Below, in pieces: positions 1-7,768 of a DNA stretch of 64,000 nucleotides; position 1 is the first letter of the stretch; the number at the start of each line of letters is the position of its first letter. The notes under the pieces are model-generated. The model worked only from the letters and a program-made list of their open reading frames with translations, was not told the DNA's origin and ran no database searches. The stretch is from Anaerohalosphaeraceae bacterium (GTDB lineage Bacteria > Planctomycetota > Phycisphaerae > Sedimentisphaerales > Anaerohalosphaeraceae): the NCBI GenBank assembly GCA_035378985.1, contig DAOSUR010000013.1, positions 1 through 64,000 of the forward strand, given 5' to 3'. The translations under genes were made by a program, and so were the position numbers.

Positions 1-74
1 CGGCTTATGTTATTCCTGAGCCGGCATCGATGCTGCTTTTGGGACTGGGCGGCCTATTCCTTCGCCGCAAATAA
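1..74 (+). CDS. C-terminal end of a PEP-CTERM sorted protein (partial)
   Basis: The reading frame is open from the window edge to a TAA at 72-74. It encodes a tail with VIPEPASMLLLGLGGLFLRR followed by a final Lys. This is the PEP-CTERM pattern: a Pro-Glu-Pro motif, a hydrophobic helix of about 12 residues and a short basic end. In known systems such tails direct exported proteins to exosortase for processing and surface anchoring. The rest of the protein lies outside the window, so its function is unknown. A strong terminator follows about 50 bases downstream. Confidence 0.8.
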   Translation, partial: AYVIPEPASMLLLGLGGLFLRRK

Positions 75-124
75 GGAAGGTTCCCGAGAACCGGAAGACG
101 TGAACGAACTCACGCGTGTCTGAT

Positions 125-156
125 AAAAAGCCCTCCCCGCACAGGAGGGCTTTTTT
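125..156 (+). terminator. Rho-independent terminator after the PEP-CTERM gene
   Basis: The inverted repeat AAGCCCTCC / GGAGGGCTT has a 7-base loop and is followed directly by a run of T. It lies 50 bases after the stop of the PEP-CTERM gene and before the lipoprotein gene, so it separates two transcription units. Confidence 0.85.
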
Positions 157-229
157 ATTGATTTAGAAATAATAAAATGATATTATTTTATTAATGACCT
201 TAAACCTGCCTGATAGTGCGAGGGAACGT

Positions 230-844
230 ATGAATGTTTTGATTTTTTTGTGTATAGCGTTTTTTTCCATTCTTGCCGGCTGCCAGAAAGGGCATCAGAA
301 GCAGCAGCCTATTTCGTTTGACCCCAATGCCACCCAGGTTGTTTTGATAGATGCAGACCGTTTTCCTGAGAGTATGAAAGGTATTTGGCAGAATGAGGAA
401 TTAGGGTGGATATTCAAAATTGATGAAAGAGGGTACCTGACTCGGCTGCAGCACCATATTGGAAGAGCAAAGTTAGTAGCCGGCAAAACCACAACAATTC
501 CTCTAATTAATAATGGACAGGCGATTCTGGAACCGGGTCCTTGGCTTGTTCAATATGACGGAAAGACTCAAACTGTAAGCATTGAAATTACATTAAAAAA
601 TTTCCTCTATGATGTAGGCGGCGATCAAGTCAAAGGTTCGAGTCGAGATGTTTTTATCGGGAAAGTGCCCCAAGAAGGTCAGACAACATGGACAGCACAA
701 TGGATCACCTTTCCTAAATACGTAGCATCGACGGCAGATAAATCCTACGTAAACTATGAACTGCCTTTCGAAGAGGGTTCAGAAGATCAAGGCGATATAG
801 TTTTTGAAAAGGTTGACATTGAAAAGTTAAAGGGGATGTATTGA
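230..844 (+). CDS. Putative lipoprotein of unknown function
   Basis: This encodes about 204 residues. I chose the ATG at 230 because it gives a clean lipoprotein signal: a hydrophobic stretch ending in the lipobox LAGC. A purine-rich GAGGGA sits just upstream. An ATG 36 bases earlier would place extra polar residues before the signal. The mature part has no motif I recognise; it looks like a mostly beta, soluble domain. It is expected to be lipid-anchored on the outer face of a membrane. It lies between a terminator and a convergent pseudopilin gene, so it is probably transcribed alone. The lipid anchor is fairly sure; the function is unknown. Confidence 0.7.
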   Translation: MNVLIFLCIAFFSILAGCQKGHQKQQPISFDPNATQVVLIDADRFPESMKGIWQNEELGWIFKIDERGYLTRLQHHIGRAKLVAGKTTTIPLINNGQAILEPGPWLVQYDGKTQTVSIEITLKNFLYDVGGDQVKGSSRDVFIGKVPQEGQTTWTAQWITFPKYVASTADKSYVNYELPFEEGSEDQGDIVFEKVDIEKLKGMY

Positions 845-871
845 AGAAATTCGACAAGCCCATTATTCAGA

Positions 872-1342
872 CTAATAATCAAAATATTGCTGCCCCTGAC
901 TATCTTTGCCGGTATAATTGATTTTAATTGTTTTTGTTGACGGCTGATAAACCCACCCATGAGGCAATGTAATCGCCATGCCATCTGTTATGGTTCCATT
1001 GTTGACGATATAAAAAGAAGAATATCCGTTAAAAGGATTCTTTGGAATTCGCCGGAGATATTTGTTAACGATTGTAAGCTGGCTAAAAACAAAGAGGGAA
1101 CTTGGTGTTTTTGTAGGGTCATTGCCGGGATATCCTGGTGGTACGCCGTTGTGGTCGAGGGCATAGCGTTCGATGGCGTCGCGGAGGATACGCAGGTTTT
1201 CTTTGGCGGCGGCTTCCTTGGCCCGCTGAGAATAGCCCTGGACCTCCGGAAGGATTAGGGCCGCTAAAATGCCTAAGATTGCCACGACAATCATCAGCTC
1301 CACCAGCGTAAAGGCCGAATGCTTTTGAACCGCAGATTTCAT
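872..1342 (-). CDS. Type II secretion/type IV pilus pseudopilin
   Basis: This encodes about 156 residues starting at MKSAVQ. A classical class III signal follows: a short basic leader, then FTLVELMIVVAILGILAALI, with Glu at +5 of the mature protein. The remainder resembles the small globular head of GspG/GspH-like pseudopilins (a helical segment rich in Ala, Lys and Glu, then YALDHNGVPPGYPGND). One oddity is that the residue before the predicted cleavage site is Ala (KHSA/FTLVE) rather than the usual Gly; prepilin peptidases tolerate Ala less well. No other secretion genes are adjacent, which is common for the scattered pseudopilins of planctomycetes. An earlier in-frame start inside the repeat island at 1343-1947 is unlikely. 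Confidence 0.8.
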   Translation of the reverse strand: MKSAVQKHSAFTLVELMIVVAILGILAALILPEVQGYSQRAKEAAAKENLRILRDAIERYALDHNGVPPGYPGNDPTKTPSSLFVFSQLTIVNKYLRRIPKNPFNGYSSFYIVNNGTITDGMAITLPHGWVYQPSTKTIKINYTGKDSQGQQYFDY

Positions 1343-1348
1343 TTTGAA

Positions 1349-1406
1349 CCACAGATTACACTTGCCGCGGCGGGCTTGCCCGACGGGCGGATTACTCAGA
1401 TTATAA
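1349..1406 (+). repeat. 58-bp direct repeat, copy 1
   Basis: This copy is identical over 58 bases to the one at 1439-1496, a 90-base offset. It begins CCACAGATTACAC, contains the GC-rich segment with the inverted repeat GCCCGACGGGC, and ends ATTACTCAGATTATAA. Confidence 0.9.
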
Positions 1407-1438
1407 GAAACCATTTAACCACGGATTTCATTTATTAT

Positions 1439-1496
1439 CCACAGATTACACTTGCCGCGGCGGGCTTGCCCGACGGGCGGATTACTCAGATTATAA
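1439..1496 (+). repeat. 58-bp direct repeat, copy 2
   Basis: This is the second copy of the unit at 1349-1406. A truncated third copy (the first 39 bases) is at 1782-1820. The GC-rich core contrasts sharply with the AT-rich words around it. Confidence 0.9.
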
Positions 1497-1707
1497 AAAA
1501 CCAATTAACCACGGATTTTCAAGGAGCCAAATCATTGTCTCTAAACAGAGCATCATTGATGGATTTTATCGGCCAAAAAAAGGGGGGAATTAACCGCAGA
1601 TTACACGGATTACAAAAGAGAACCAATTAACCACAGATTACGCAGATTTCACAGATTTGAAAAAAAATGAAGGCAGAGGGCAAACGAAATTGCAGGATAA
1701 CAGTTCT

Positions 1708-1749
1708 CTGATAACTGATGACTGATAACTGATGACTGATAACTGATGA
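1708..1749 (+). repeat. Three exact tandem copies of a 14-bp unit
   Basis: The unit CTGATAACTGATGA is repeated three times without mismatch (1708-1721, 1722-1735, 1736-1749) inside the larger repeat island. It differs in sequence from the surrounding ACCACAGATT words but has the same short tandem-word style. Confidence 0.9.
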
Positions 1750-1947
1750 CTGGCGTCTGGCCACTGAAGGATTTCGTTTAACCACAGATTACACTTGCCG
1801 CGGCGGGCTTGCCCGACGGGCAGATTTCACAGATTCTGTATTTATTTATAATCCCGAAAGAATTAAATCCGTGTAAATCCGAGAAAATCCGTGGTTAATG
1901 ATTATTTTCTTTTTGATTTCTGTGTAATCCGTGAAATCTGTGGTTAA

Positions 1948-2943
1948 TTATGGGAAATGCAGCTCGATGATTTCTTTATCGGACAAAACGTGGTCCCGCG
2001 GGACGTTCTGGCCGTCGTGGATGCCGGGGGCGCCCCAGGCGCGGGCGAATTTGAGCTGCTCGGCCAGGTCGCGGTGGATTTTATAGGCCAGGTCGATAAC
2101 GGTGGAGCCCCGCGGCAGCGTAAATGGGTCCTTAAAGTCCGGCTCGTGCCCGGGCTTTTTGGCGTAAATCCTCACTACATCGAGCATTTCAAAGATTCGC
2201 CGCATCAGCAGGTCCAGATTCTGTCCTGTTTTTGTCGAGATTTCGATAAACTCAAACGGCCGCTCGGTTAATTCTTTCAGGGTCTGCAATGTGCCGGCGG
2301 GGGCGATGTCGGCTTTGGTTGCGATGACGAAGGTTTTGCGGCCGAGCGGGCTGCCGGATTCGGTAAAAGCCGGAGTATTCTCGTCCAGAATCAGCCGGTG
2401 CGAGTCGAGATACCGAGTGCAGATGTCCATTTGTTCGAGGACGTCGCCGGACAGGTCGATTACGATAGCTATCAGGTCGGCCCCGCGATAGACATTGACC
2501 TGCCCCGGGGCGGCGTAGTCGGCGGTAATCGGGGGGGTATCGACCAGCTGGATTTGGATGTCCTCAAACGGGGCCATCCCGGGAACGGGCTTGTCAGTGG
2601 AGAAGGGGTAGTCGGCGACAATGACCGGGGCATTGGTGAGGGCGGCTAAAATGGAGCTTTTGCCGCTGTTGGGGGTGCCGATGAGGGCGACCTGGCCGGC
2701 GCCGGATTTTGGGATATGGAACAGGTCGGTATGTTTGCCGCCGCCTTTTTTGGCACGGCTTTCGAGCGTTTCGCGCAGTTTGCTGATGCGGCGCTTGATG
2801 TCGGCCTGCATGTGTTCGGTGCCCTTGTGCTTGGGGATGGTGCGGAGCATCTCCTCGAGGGCCAGCAGGCGTTCTTCATCGGTGGTTGCGGCCCGGTATT
2901 GCTCGTCGGCTTTTTTGTATTCGGGTGTCAGGTTGGCCGGCAT
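1948..2943 (-). CDS. DRG/Obg-type GTPase with C-terminal TGS domain
   Basis: This encodes 331 residues. The ATG at 2943 is chosen for its GAGGGA ribosome site and because the typical N-terminal helical segment starts there. The order is: a helical region (1-80) like the DRG N-terminus, a G domain with G1 GTPNSGKS (89-96), a switch region around PFST (113-116), G3 DTPP (135-138) and G4 TKAD, then a C-terminal TGS domain (LPRGSTVIDLAYKIH). The family, which includes archaeal and eukaryotic DRG/Rbg proteins, binds ribosomes; this copy is presumably a translation-associated GTPase. G3 reads DTPP where DTPG is usual, and G4 has Thr in place of Asn. The stop codon adjoins the repeat island. Confidence 0.8.
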   Translation of the reverse strand: MPANLTPEYKKADEQYRAATTDEERLLALEEMLRTIPKHKGTEHMQADIKRRISKLRETLESRAKKGGGKHTDLFHIPKSGAGQVALIGTPNSGKSSILAALTNAPVIVADYPFSTDKPVPGMAPFEDIQIQLVDTPPITADYAAPGQVNVYRGADLIAIVIDLSGDVLEQMDICTRYLDSHRLILDENTPAFTESGSPLGRKTFVIATKADIAPAGTLQTLKELTERPFEFIEISTKTGQNLDLLMRRIFEMLDVVRIYAKKPGHEPDFKDPFTLPRGSTVIDLAYKIHRDLAEQLKFARAWGAPGIHDGQNVPRDHVLSDKEIIELHFP

Positions 2944-2982
2944 TGTGCTTCCCTCATCGTATGGATTCGGAACCGACAGGAT

Positions 2983-3020
2983 AAAGAAAAACGCCGGGGT
3001 TGTAAAGATGCCCCGGCGTT
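2983..3020 (-). terminator. Terminator of the arabinofuranosidase gene
   Basis: The 10-bp stem AACGCCGGGG / CCCCGGCGTT encloses an 11-base loop. On the minus strand it is followed by TTTTTCTTT. It lies between the stop of the GH51 gene and the start of the GTPase gene, so the two are separate transcription units. Confidence 0.85.
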
Positions 3021-3048
3021 TTGCAAAGCGGTTTTTCGGCAAAATCCG

Positions 3049-5457
3049 TCAGCGGACAGGGATTTTGTAAAGCGTGATGCTGATGGGCTTTAGGGTCAGA
3101 CTGCCCGTCCAGTCCGCCGCGGGGAGGGTCTGGATGTCGATGACCGGGGGTTGCCCGGGGTCGTTGTAGGCCAGCGGGTCTTCGTGAGCAATCATCCAGC
3201 CCTGGGCTTTGCCGGCGGGCTTGAGGGCCTGAAGTTCGACCTTGACCTGATAAGTATCGAAGGTTGCATTGACAAAGCCAATCGTCAGGAAGCGGGTATC
3301 CTCCGTCAGGGCGGCGGCGACGTCGAGTTTTTCATTCCAGCCGGACACCTGCACGGGAATGGTGCCGAATTCCTGCCGGTAGAGCATCAGAGGATAGGCG
3401 GTCGCATCGAAACCGGCTGCCGTCTTGGTGGTTTTGATGCAGCCGATGACGTTGACGGTCTGGGCGTAATTGGCCATAAAGCAGATATCGGTGTTGCGGA
3501 AGTATTCGTGCAGGCCGGCGGCGATGCCCAGCGCGTCTTTCATAAAATATCGGGTGCCCAGCTCGCCGAAGACGTGCGGGCCGTACCAGTAGTTCCATTC
3601 ATCCATTGCAATCCGGATATCCTTGCCCTGCAGGGAAGGCAATTCCCGGCGATAGCGGCGATGGGCATCGCATTTGTTTCGAATGGCATCGGGGATTTGC
3701 CGGACGTGGGCGGTCAGGTCCGGCCGATTCTGGCAGTAAAAATGCTCGCTGATAAGATTCATATGGTCTGCACAGTGCCGGAGCATCTGTTCGGACCAGT
3801 CTCCGGCCTCGCCGACGCCGATGGTTTTGATAGTCGGGTCAACCTGACGCATCTTTTCTTCAACCCAGTTGTGCTTAAGCACATAGTGATTGATGGACAT
3901 ATAGCCCAGCTGCCAGCGACCGAACATTTCGTTGCCGACACACCACCACTTGACGCCGAAGGGTTCAGGATGGCCGTTTTCCGCCCGCCATTTGCCGTTG
4001 GGAGTATTGACCGAACCGTTGCAGTATTCGACTTCGGCGGCGGCGGAGTAGGCATCTCCGAATCCTGTGTTGACGGCAATCATCGGTTCGGCGTTAATGA
4101 GCCGGCACAATTCAACAAATTCGTGGATGCCGACGTCGTTGGTTTCAATACCGGTCCAGGCGGGGTTGGTTCGGGTGGGCCGGCGGTCCCGGTCGCCCAA
4201 ACCGTCGCGCCAATCGTATCCGCTGACAAAATTGCCGCCGGGCCAGCGATAAACGGGGCTGTTCAGTTTCTTAAGCAGTTCGAGGGTGTCTTTGCGGAAG
4301 CCCTTGACGTTGTCGGCGGGCATCAGCGAAACGGCTCCGATGTCAAAGGTGCCTTTGCCGGTGCCTACAATTTCAAGCCGTGCGTTTTCACTGTCCGCCC
4401 CCGCCTCGAAGGCAAACGGATAGGGCTGGAAGGAGTCGGTAATCGAGGAAATTGTGACAGTTTGGCCCTCCCCAGAATTGCTGCCCCAGACCAAGCGGAC
4501 CTGGATTGGAGCGGCAGAGGGACTTCCCCGGAGAACAACCCGTCCGGTATATTCTTTGCCTTTCAGAACTGCCAGTTCCTCCTGGAAAATACCGGCTTGT
4601 CCATTGGCCAAAGAGATACGCGGACAGTGTTTGCCGGACAGCGGTGCTTCGCTGGTCATTGAAACGGCATTCGATGGGCCGATGACCTTCCAGGGGGAGT
4701 CAGCCAGGACGCGGGCCTGCTCGCGGGTAGTCCGCCAGACTGGACCGGACGCCGGTACGGCAAAGTAAAACTTTCGGTCTTCGAGCATTTCCGCCCAGAT
4801 ACCGCCGTAGATGCAGCGTCCGAGATGTTCAATAAACTGGCCGTAGATGTATTTCGAGATGGGTTCAGACGGCTTGGACGGGTCAATTTGAATGGACATT
4901 GTAATGGTTTCTGAAGAGGGTTTTTTCTCCTGGAGCAATTCGAGAGAGATGTCGTCAAACCAGGCCCTTCCGGCGGCTTGTCCCCATCCTCCGAAAAGGC
5001 AGTTAATCATAATTTGATTGATGCCGGCAATGTCAAATTCACACTGAAGGCGTGTCCAATCGTTGGTTCCCGTCAGGGCTCGGGTTTGCGCGCCGTCCAT
5101 TCCGTGGACATTCAGCAGGACTCCCTGTCCGCCTTTGGGGACAATGTTTTCGGTTTTGACCCAGCCGCTGAGCCGATACCGTCCCCACTTCTGAATGGAC
5201 ACGGTTTGCGACCAGGCGGCATCGGCCCCTTCGGAGGTGATTTTGGCACAGCGGGAATTGCGGCGGCCTTCCTGAACAATGACTGCATCAGCCTGTCCGG
5301 CCCAGGCGGAACGAATCCAAGAGTCAGGATTTTCCAGAGAACCGTTTTCGAATGAGGGATTTTGAAGCAGATTTTGCGTCGGGGCTCCGGCCCGGACGGT
5401 TGTACAAATCAAGCCGATCCAAGCGGCGGCAAGGAAAAAGGAAAGATGTTTGCCCAT
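3049..5457 (-). CDS. Secreted GH51 alpha-L-arabinofuranosidase with N-terminal carbohydrate-binding module
   Basis: This encodes 802 residues. A signal peptide spans 1-23 (ending VRAG), followed by a CBM4/9-like jelly-roll at about 28-175 (NLLQNPSFENG ... AWFDDISLELL). The catalytic part then begins with the family opening ISKYIYGQFIEHLGRCIYGG. Further GH51 marks are YRWPGGNF, the acid/base Glu in WCVGNEMFG and the nucleophile Glu in MDEWNYWYGP. It is expected to release terminal L-arabinofuranose from arabinan or arabinoxylan outside the cytoplasm. A strong ribosome site (AAAGGAG) precedes the ATG, and its own terminator follows. It appears monocistronic, with no other glycan-degradation genes beside it. 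Confidence 0.9.
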   Translation of the reverse strand: MGKHLSFFLAAAWIGLICTTVRAGAPTQNLLQNPSFENGSLENPDSWIRSAWAGQADAVIVQEGRRNSRCAKITSEGADAAWSQTVSIQKWGRYRLSGWVKTENIVPKGGQGVLLNVHGMDGAQTRALTGTNDWTRLQCEFDIAGINQIMINCLFGGWGQAAGRAWFDDISLELLQEKKPSSETITMSIQIDPSKPSEPISKYIYGQFIEHLGRCIYGGIWAEMLEDRKFYFAVPASGPVWRTTREQARVLADSPWKVIGPSNAVSMTSEAPLSGKHCPRISLANGQAGIFQEELAVLKGKEYTGRVVLRGSPSAAPIQVRLVWGSNSGEGQTVTISSITDSFQPYPFAFEAGADSENARLEIVGTGKGTFDIGAVSLMPADNVKGFRKDTLELLKKLNSPVYRWPGGNFVSGYDWRDGLGDRDRRPTRTNPAWTGIETNDVGIHEFVELCRLINAEPMIAVNTGFGDAYSAAAEVEYCNGSVNTPNGKWRAENGHPEPFGVKWWCVGNEMFGRWQLGYMSINHYVLKHNWVEEKMRQVDPTIKTIGVGEAGDWSEQMLRHCADHMNLISEHFYCQNRPDLTAHVRQIPDAIRNKCDAHRRYRRELPSLQGKDIRIAMDEWNYWYGPHVFGELGTRYFMKDALGIAAGLHEYFRNTDICFMANYAQTVNVIGCIKTTKTAAGFDATAYPLMLYRQEFGTIPVQVSGWNEKLDVAAALTEDTRFLTIGFVNATFDTYQVKVELQALKPAGKAQGWMIAHEDPLAYNDPGQPPVIDIQTLPAADWTGSLTLKPISITLYKIPVR

Positions 5458-5486
5458 ATTAAACTCCTTTCTTGAATGGATTGAAT

Positions 5487-5528
5487 GACAGAGGGCATTT
5501 CCCGCAGGAGTGCCCTCTGTCGTTTTTT
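5487..5528 (+). terminator. Strong hairpin with T-run facing the plus direction
   Basis: A perfect 11-bp stem, GACAGAGGGCA / TGCCCTCTGTC, has a 13-base loop and is followed by GTTTTTT on the plus strand. Both neighbours (leuB upstream and GH51 downstream in minus-strand terms) read the other way, and on the minus strand no T-run follows the stem. It may still stop leuB transcripts through the stem alone, but its canonical direction blocks antisense transcription into leuB. Confidence 0.7.
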
Positions 5529-6614
5529 CTATTCAGCCACTTTTTCGGCTACAAGGTCGCCGACCTGAGATGTCGAATAGCCCATTTTGCCTGCCGCCAG
5601 AGATTTGAGTTTGTTGGCGGTAACATATTTGACAGCGTCTTCCACCTTTTGAGCGGCTTTTTCTTCGCCGAGCGTCTGGAGCATCATCTGCATGGCACAG
5701 ATGGCGGCCAGCGGATTGATGACACCCTGTCCGGTGTATTTCGGGGCCGAGCCGCCGATGGGCTCGAACATGGAAACGCCTTCCGGATTGATGTTGCCGC
5801 CGGCGGCGATGCCCATTCCGCCCTGCGTGATGGCGCCCAGGTCCGTGATGATGTCGCCGAACATATTGCCGGTTACCAGCACGTCAAACCATTCCGGATT
5901 TTTCACCATCCACATGCAGCAGGCATCCACGTGGTAATAGTCCCGGCGGATATCGGGATAATCCTTTTTGCCGATTTCGTGGAAGGCGCGTTCCCAGAGG
6001 TCGTAAATGTAGGTGAGCACGTTGGTTTTTCCGACCAGACCAACGGTGTTTTCCGGTCCGACGCCGCGTGCTTTTTTGCCGTACTTGCGGGCGTATTCAA
6101 ACGCATAGCGCAGGCAGCGTTCCACCTGAAAGCGCGTGTATACGGCGGTTTGAACAGCGACCTCGTGGGGGGTTCCTTTCATCGTGATGCCGCCGGTGCC
6201 GGTATAGGCATCGCCGGTATTTTCCCGAACCACCACGTAGTCGATTTCCTTCGGACCTTTGCCTTTGATGGGGGTTTCGACGCCCGGGAAGAGCCGGACG
6301 GGCCGCAGGTTGATGTACTGGTCGAGGGCGAAGCGGAGCTTGAGCAGAATGCCCTTTTCGAGAATGCCCGGAGCGACATCCGGATGCCCGATGGCCCCCA
6401 GCAAAATAGCGTCAAACTTTTTGAGCTCTTCAACGGCACTGTCCGGCAGGGTTTCGCCGGTGCGTTTGTATCGCTCGCCGCCGAAATCAAAATAGGTTTT
6501 GTCCGTTTTAAAGCCGAACTTGGCGGCGGCCGCATCCATAACCTTGACTGCTTCCGCAATGACTTCCGGGCCGGTGCCGTCTCCGCCGATGACGGCAATC
6601 TTGTACGTCTTCAT
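5529..6614 (-). CDS. leuB: 3-isopropylmalate dehydrogenase
   Basis: This encodes 361 residues, normal for the family, starting MKTYKIAVIGGDGTGPEV. It oxidises and decarboxylates (2R,3S)-3-isopropylmalate to 2-oxoisocaproate with NAD. Visible family marks include the nucleotide-binding start GGDGTGPEV, LRFALDQYINLRPVRLFPG with the substrate-binding Arg residues, VVRENTGDAY, and NMFGDIITDLGA with the metal-binding Asp. An AAAGGATG ribosome site lies about 9 bases before the ATG. It is the last gene of the leucine cluster, downstream of the DNA methyltransferase gene. The isocitrate/homoisocitrate branch is a possible alternative, but the context favours leucine. Confidence 0.9.
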   Translation of the reverse strand: MKTYKIAVIGGDGTGPEVIAEAVKVMDAAAAKFGFKTDKTYFDFGGERYKRTGETLPDSAVEELKKFDAILLGAIGHPDVAPGILEKGILLKLRFALDQYINLRPVRLFPGVETPIKGKGPKEIDYVVVRENTGDAYTGTGGITMKGTPHEVAVQTAVYTRFQVERCLRYAFEYARKYGKKARGVGPENTVGLVGKTNVLTYIYDLWERAFHEIGKKDYPDIRRDYYHVDACCMWMVKNPEWFDVLVTGNMFGDIITDLGAITQGGMGIAAGGNINPEGVSMFEPIGGSAPKYTGQGVINPLAAICAMQMMLQTLGEEKAAQKVEDAVKYVTANKLKSLAAGKMGYSTSQVGDLVAEKVAE

Positions 6615-6657
6615 CCAACCGCATCCTTTCCATTTCTTCAGATTTTTTGTTGCTTTT

Positions 6658-7587
6658 TTATGTGGGTCTTGCGTTTCGTTCCCAAAAGACGCCGTCTGCG
6701 TAGCCCTGTATGGTTTTATCCGTATCCGCCAGCAGGAGACGTTTTTCCGCCAGACAGGCAAACAAAGGGTCAATTTCGATGCCAATATAGCGTCGGTTCA
6801 GTTTTTTTGCAACCACGGAAGTAGTGCCGGAGCCGAGGAAGGGGTCCAGGATGACATCGCCGGGGTTGGAGGAAGCCAGGATGATTTTGGCCAGCAGTTT
6901 CTCCGGTTTCTGGGTAGGATGATCCGTGTTTTCGGGCATCGACCAAAAGGGGACCGTCAGGTCGGTCCAGAGGTTGGAGGGGGCGGTCAGGCGAAAAGGG
7001 CCCTCTTTTTCCGGCTGCCAGTCTTTGGGGCGTCCGTCCGGATGGGTATAGGGGGCCAGGACACGGCGTTTGAGTTTGACGGCGTCCACGTTGAAGGTGT
7101 ACCGGTCGGAAACAGTGCAGAACCAGATATCCTCCGAGCAGTTTTTCCAGTTGGTTTTGGCCCCGCGGCCTTTTTCCCGCTCCCAGGTGATGCGGTTGCG
7201 GATGATGAAATACTTTTCTGCGACGGTCTGGACGGCGGAAGAGCCGCGCCAGTCCGAACAGATATAAATTGAAGCGGTCGGCTTCAGCAGCCGCAGGAGC
7301 GGTGCCAGCCAAGCGTCCAGCCGGGCGGCATACTGCTCCGAAGAGGTTTTTTTGAAGGTTCGTCCATTGAAGGCCTTGTTCAGGTTGTACGGCGGGTCCA
7401 GAAAGAGCAGGTCTGCAATGCCGTCCGGCAGGAACCGACAGGCCTCCTGCATATCCTGACAGATGGTGGTATCCAGAATCTCCTTACCCCGGACCGGGCG
7501 ATCCAGCCGGATAAGCCGTTTGGCATACGCCTGCCTTTCCGTTTCCGTCAGGCCGATCGTCCGATTTCGTTCAGCCCGCTGCTTCAT
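6658..7587 (-). CDS. Beta-class DNA methyltransferase (N6-adenine or N4-cytosine), apparently orphan
   Basis: This encodes 309 residues from the ATG at 7585-7587; an upstream TTG would add a hydrophobic run with no role in the family. Motif IV DPPYNLN is at about 64-70 and motif I FLGSGTT is near the C-terminus, the order of beta-class amino-methyltransferases. WEREKGRGAKTNWKNCSEDI and HPTQKPEKLL are further typical stretches. It transfers methyl from S-adenosylmethionine to a base in a recognition site that I cannot predict. No restriction endonuclease or specificity subunit lies beside it. It sits between leuD and leuB on the same strand, so it is probably co-transcribed with leucine synthesis. 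The start has no clear ribosome site. Confidence 0.85.
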   Translation of the reverse strand: MKQRAERNRTIGLTETERQAYAKRLIRLDRPVRGKEILDTTICQDMQEACRFLPDGIADLLFLDPPYNLNKAFNGRTFKKTSSEQYAARLDAWLAPLLRLLKPTASIYICSDWRGSSAVQTVAEKYFIIRNRITWEREKGRGAKTNWKNCSEDIWFCTVSDRYTFNVDAVKLKRRVLAPYTHPDGRPKDWQPEKEGPFRLTAPSNLWTDLTVPFWSMPENTDHPTQKPEKLLAKIILASSNPGDVILDPFLGSGTTSVVAKKLNRRYIGIEIDPLFACLAEKRLLLADTDKTIQGYADGVFWERNARPT

Positions 7588-7589
7588 AA

Positions 7590-7768
7590 GTAAAAAGGCA
7601 AAAGAGAAAAGGAAAAAGGACAAGGCAAAGGGAAAAACTATCGTTTCCCTTTACACGTTCATACACTGGAGGCAAGAATTTTTGAAATAGAACCGCTTTT
7701 CGGGTTCCTTGACAAATGTTTCTTTTTCAGCGGACATTTTCCGTTTTCCCCTTTTCCTTTTTCTTTAT
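7590..7768. repeat. Inverted purine-rich low-complexity words between the methyltransferase and leuD
   Basis: On the plus strand, 7594-7632 is a run of words like AAAAGAGAAAAGGAAAAAGG. At 7741-7768 the same word type appears on the opposite strand (GTTTTCCCCTTTTCC). The right part encodes the Lys/Glu-rich tail of LeuD (KKKEKGKTE). An internal 9-bp stem, AAAGGGAAA / TTTCCCTTT, is at about 7627-7652. The arrangement resembles the other word-repeat islands but is weaker and holds no gene. Confidence 0.5.

Larger units (their letters stand above)
1343..1947. repeat. 600-bp island of word-like repeats without a gene
   Basis: No credible gene lies here. The island is built from variants of the word TTAACCACAGATTACAC. 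Copies near 1347, 1437, 1618 and 1780 run on the plus strand. Copies near 1873 and 1921-1947 run on the minus strand (GTGTAATCCGTG, then AAATCTGTGGTTAA), so the island has inverted ends. Two 58-bp direct copies (1349-1406 and 1439-1496) and a partial third (1782-1820) carry a GC-rich insert, CTTGCCGCGGCGGGCTTGCC. The right end runs directly into the stop codon of the GTPase gene at 1948-1950. It may be a non-autonomous mobile element or an array of dispersed repeats. Confidence 0.85.

Noticed and set aside
1319..1630. 103-codon plus-strand frame in the repeat island
   Set aside because: It translates repeated copies of the word array (the same 25-residue segment twice), has no ribosome site and is not protein-like.
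1343..1947. CRISPR array
   Set aside because: Repeats are degenerate, of unequal spacing and in both orientations, there are no regular spacers, and no cas genes are present.
3151..4662. 503-codon plus-strand frame
   Set aside because: It lies antisense to the GH51 gene, which has clear family motifs; the frame is a by-product of GC-rich codon use.
5472..6824. 450-codon plus-strand frame
   Set aside because: It is antisense to leuB and spans the gap on both sides; its translation shows no family signal.
7588..7726. Terminators or promoters in the leuD-methyltransferase gap
   Set aside because: Two stems exist (GAACC / GGTTC and AAAGGGAAA / TTTCCCTTT), but neither is followed by a T-run on the minus strand, and they fall in low-complexity sequence.
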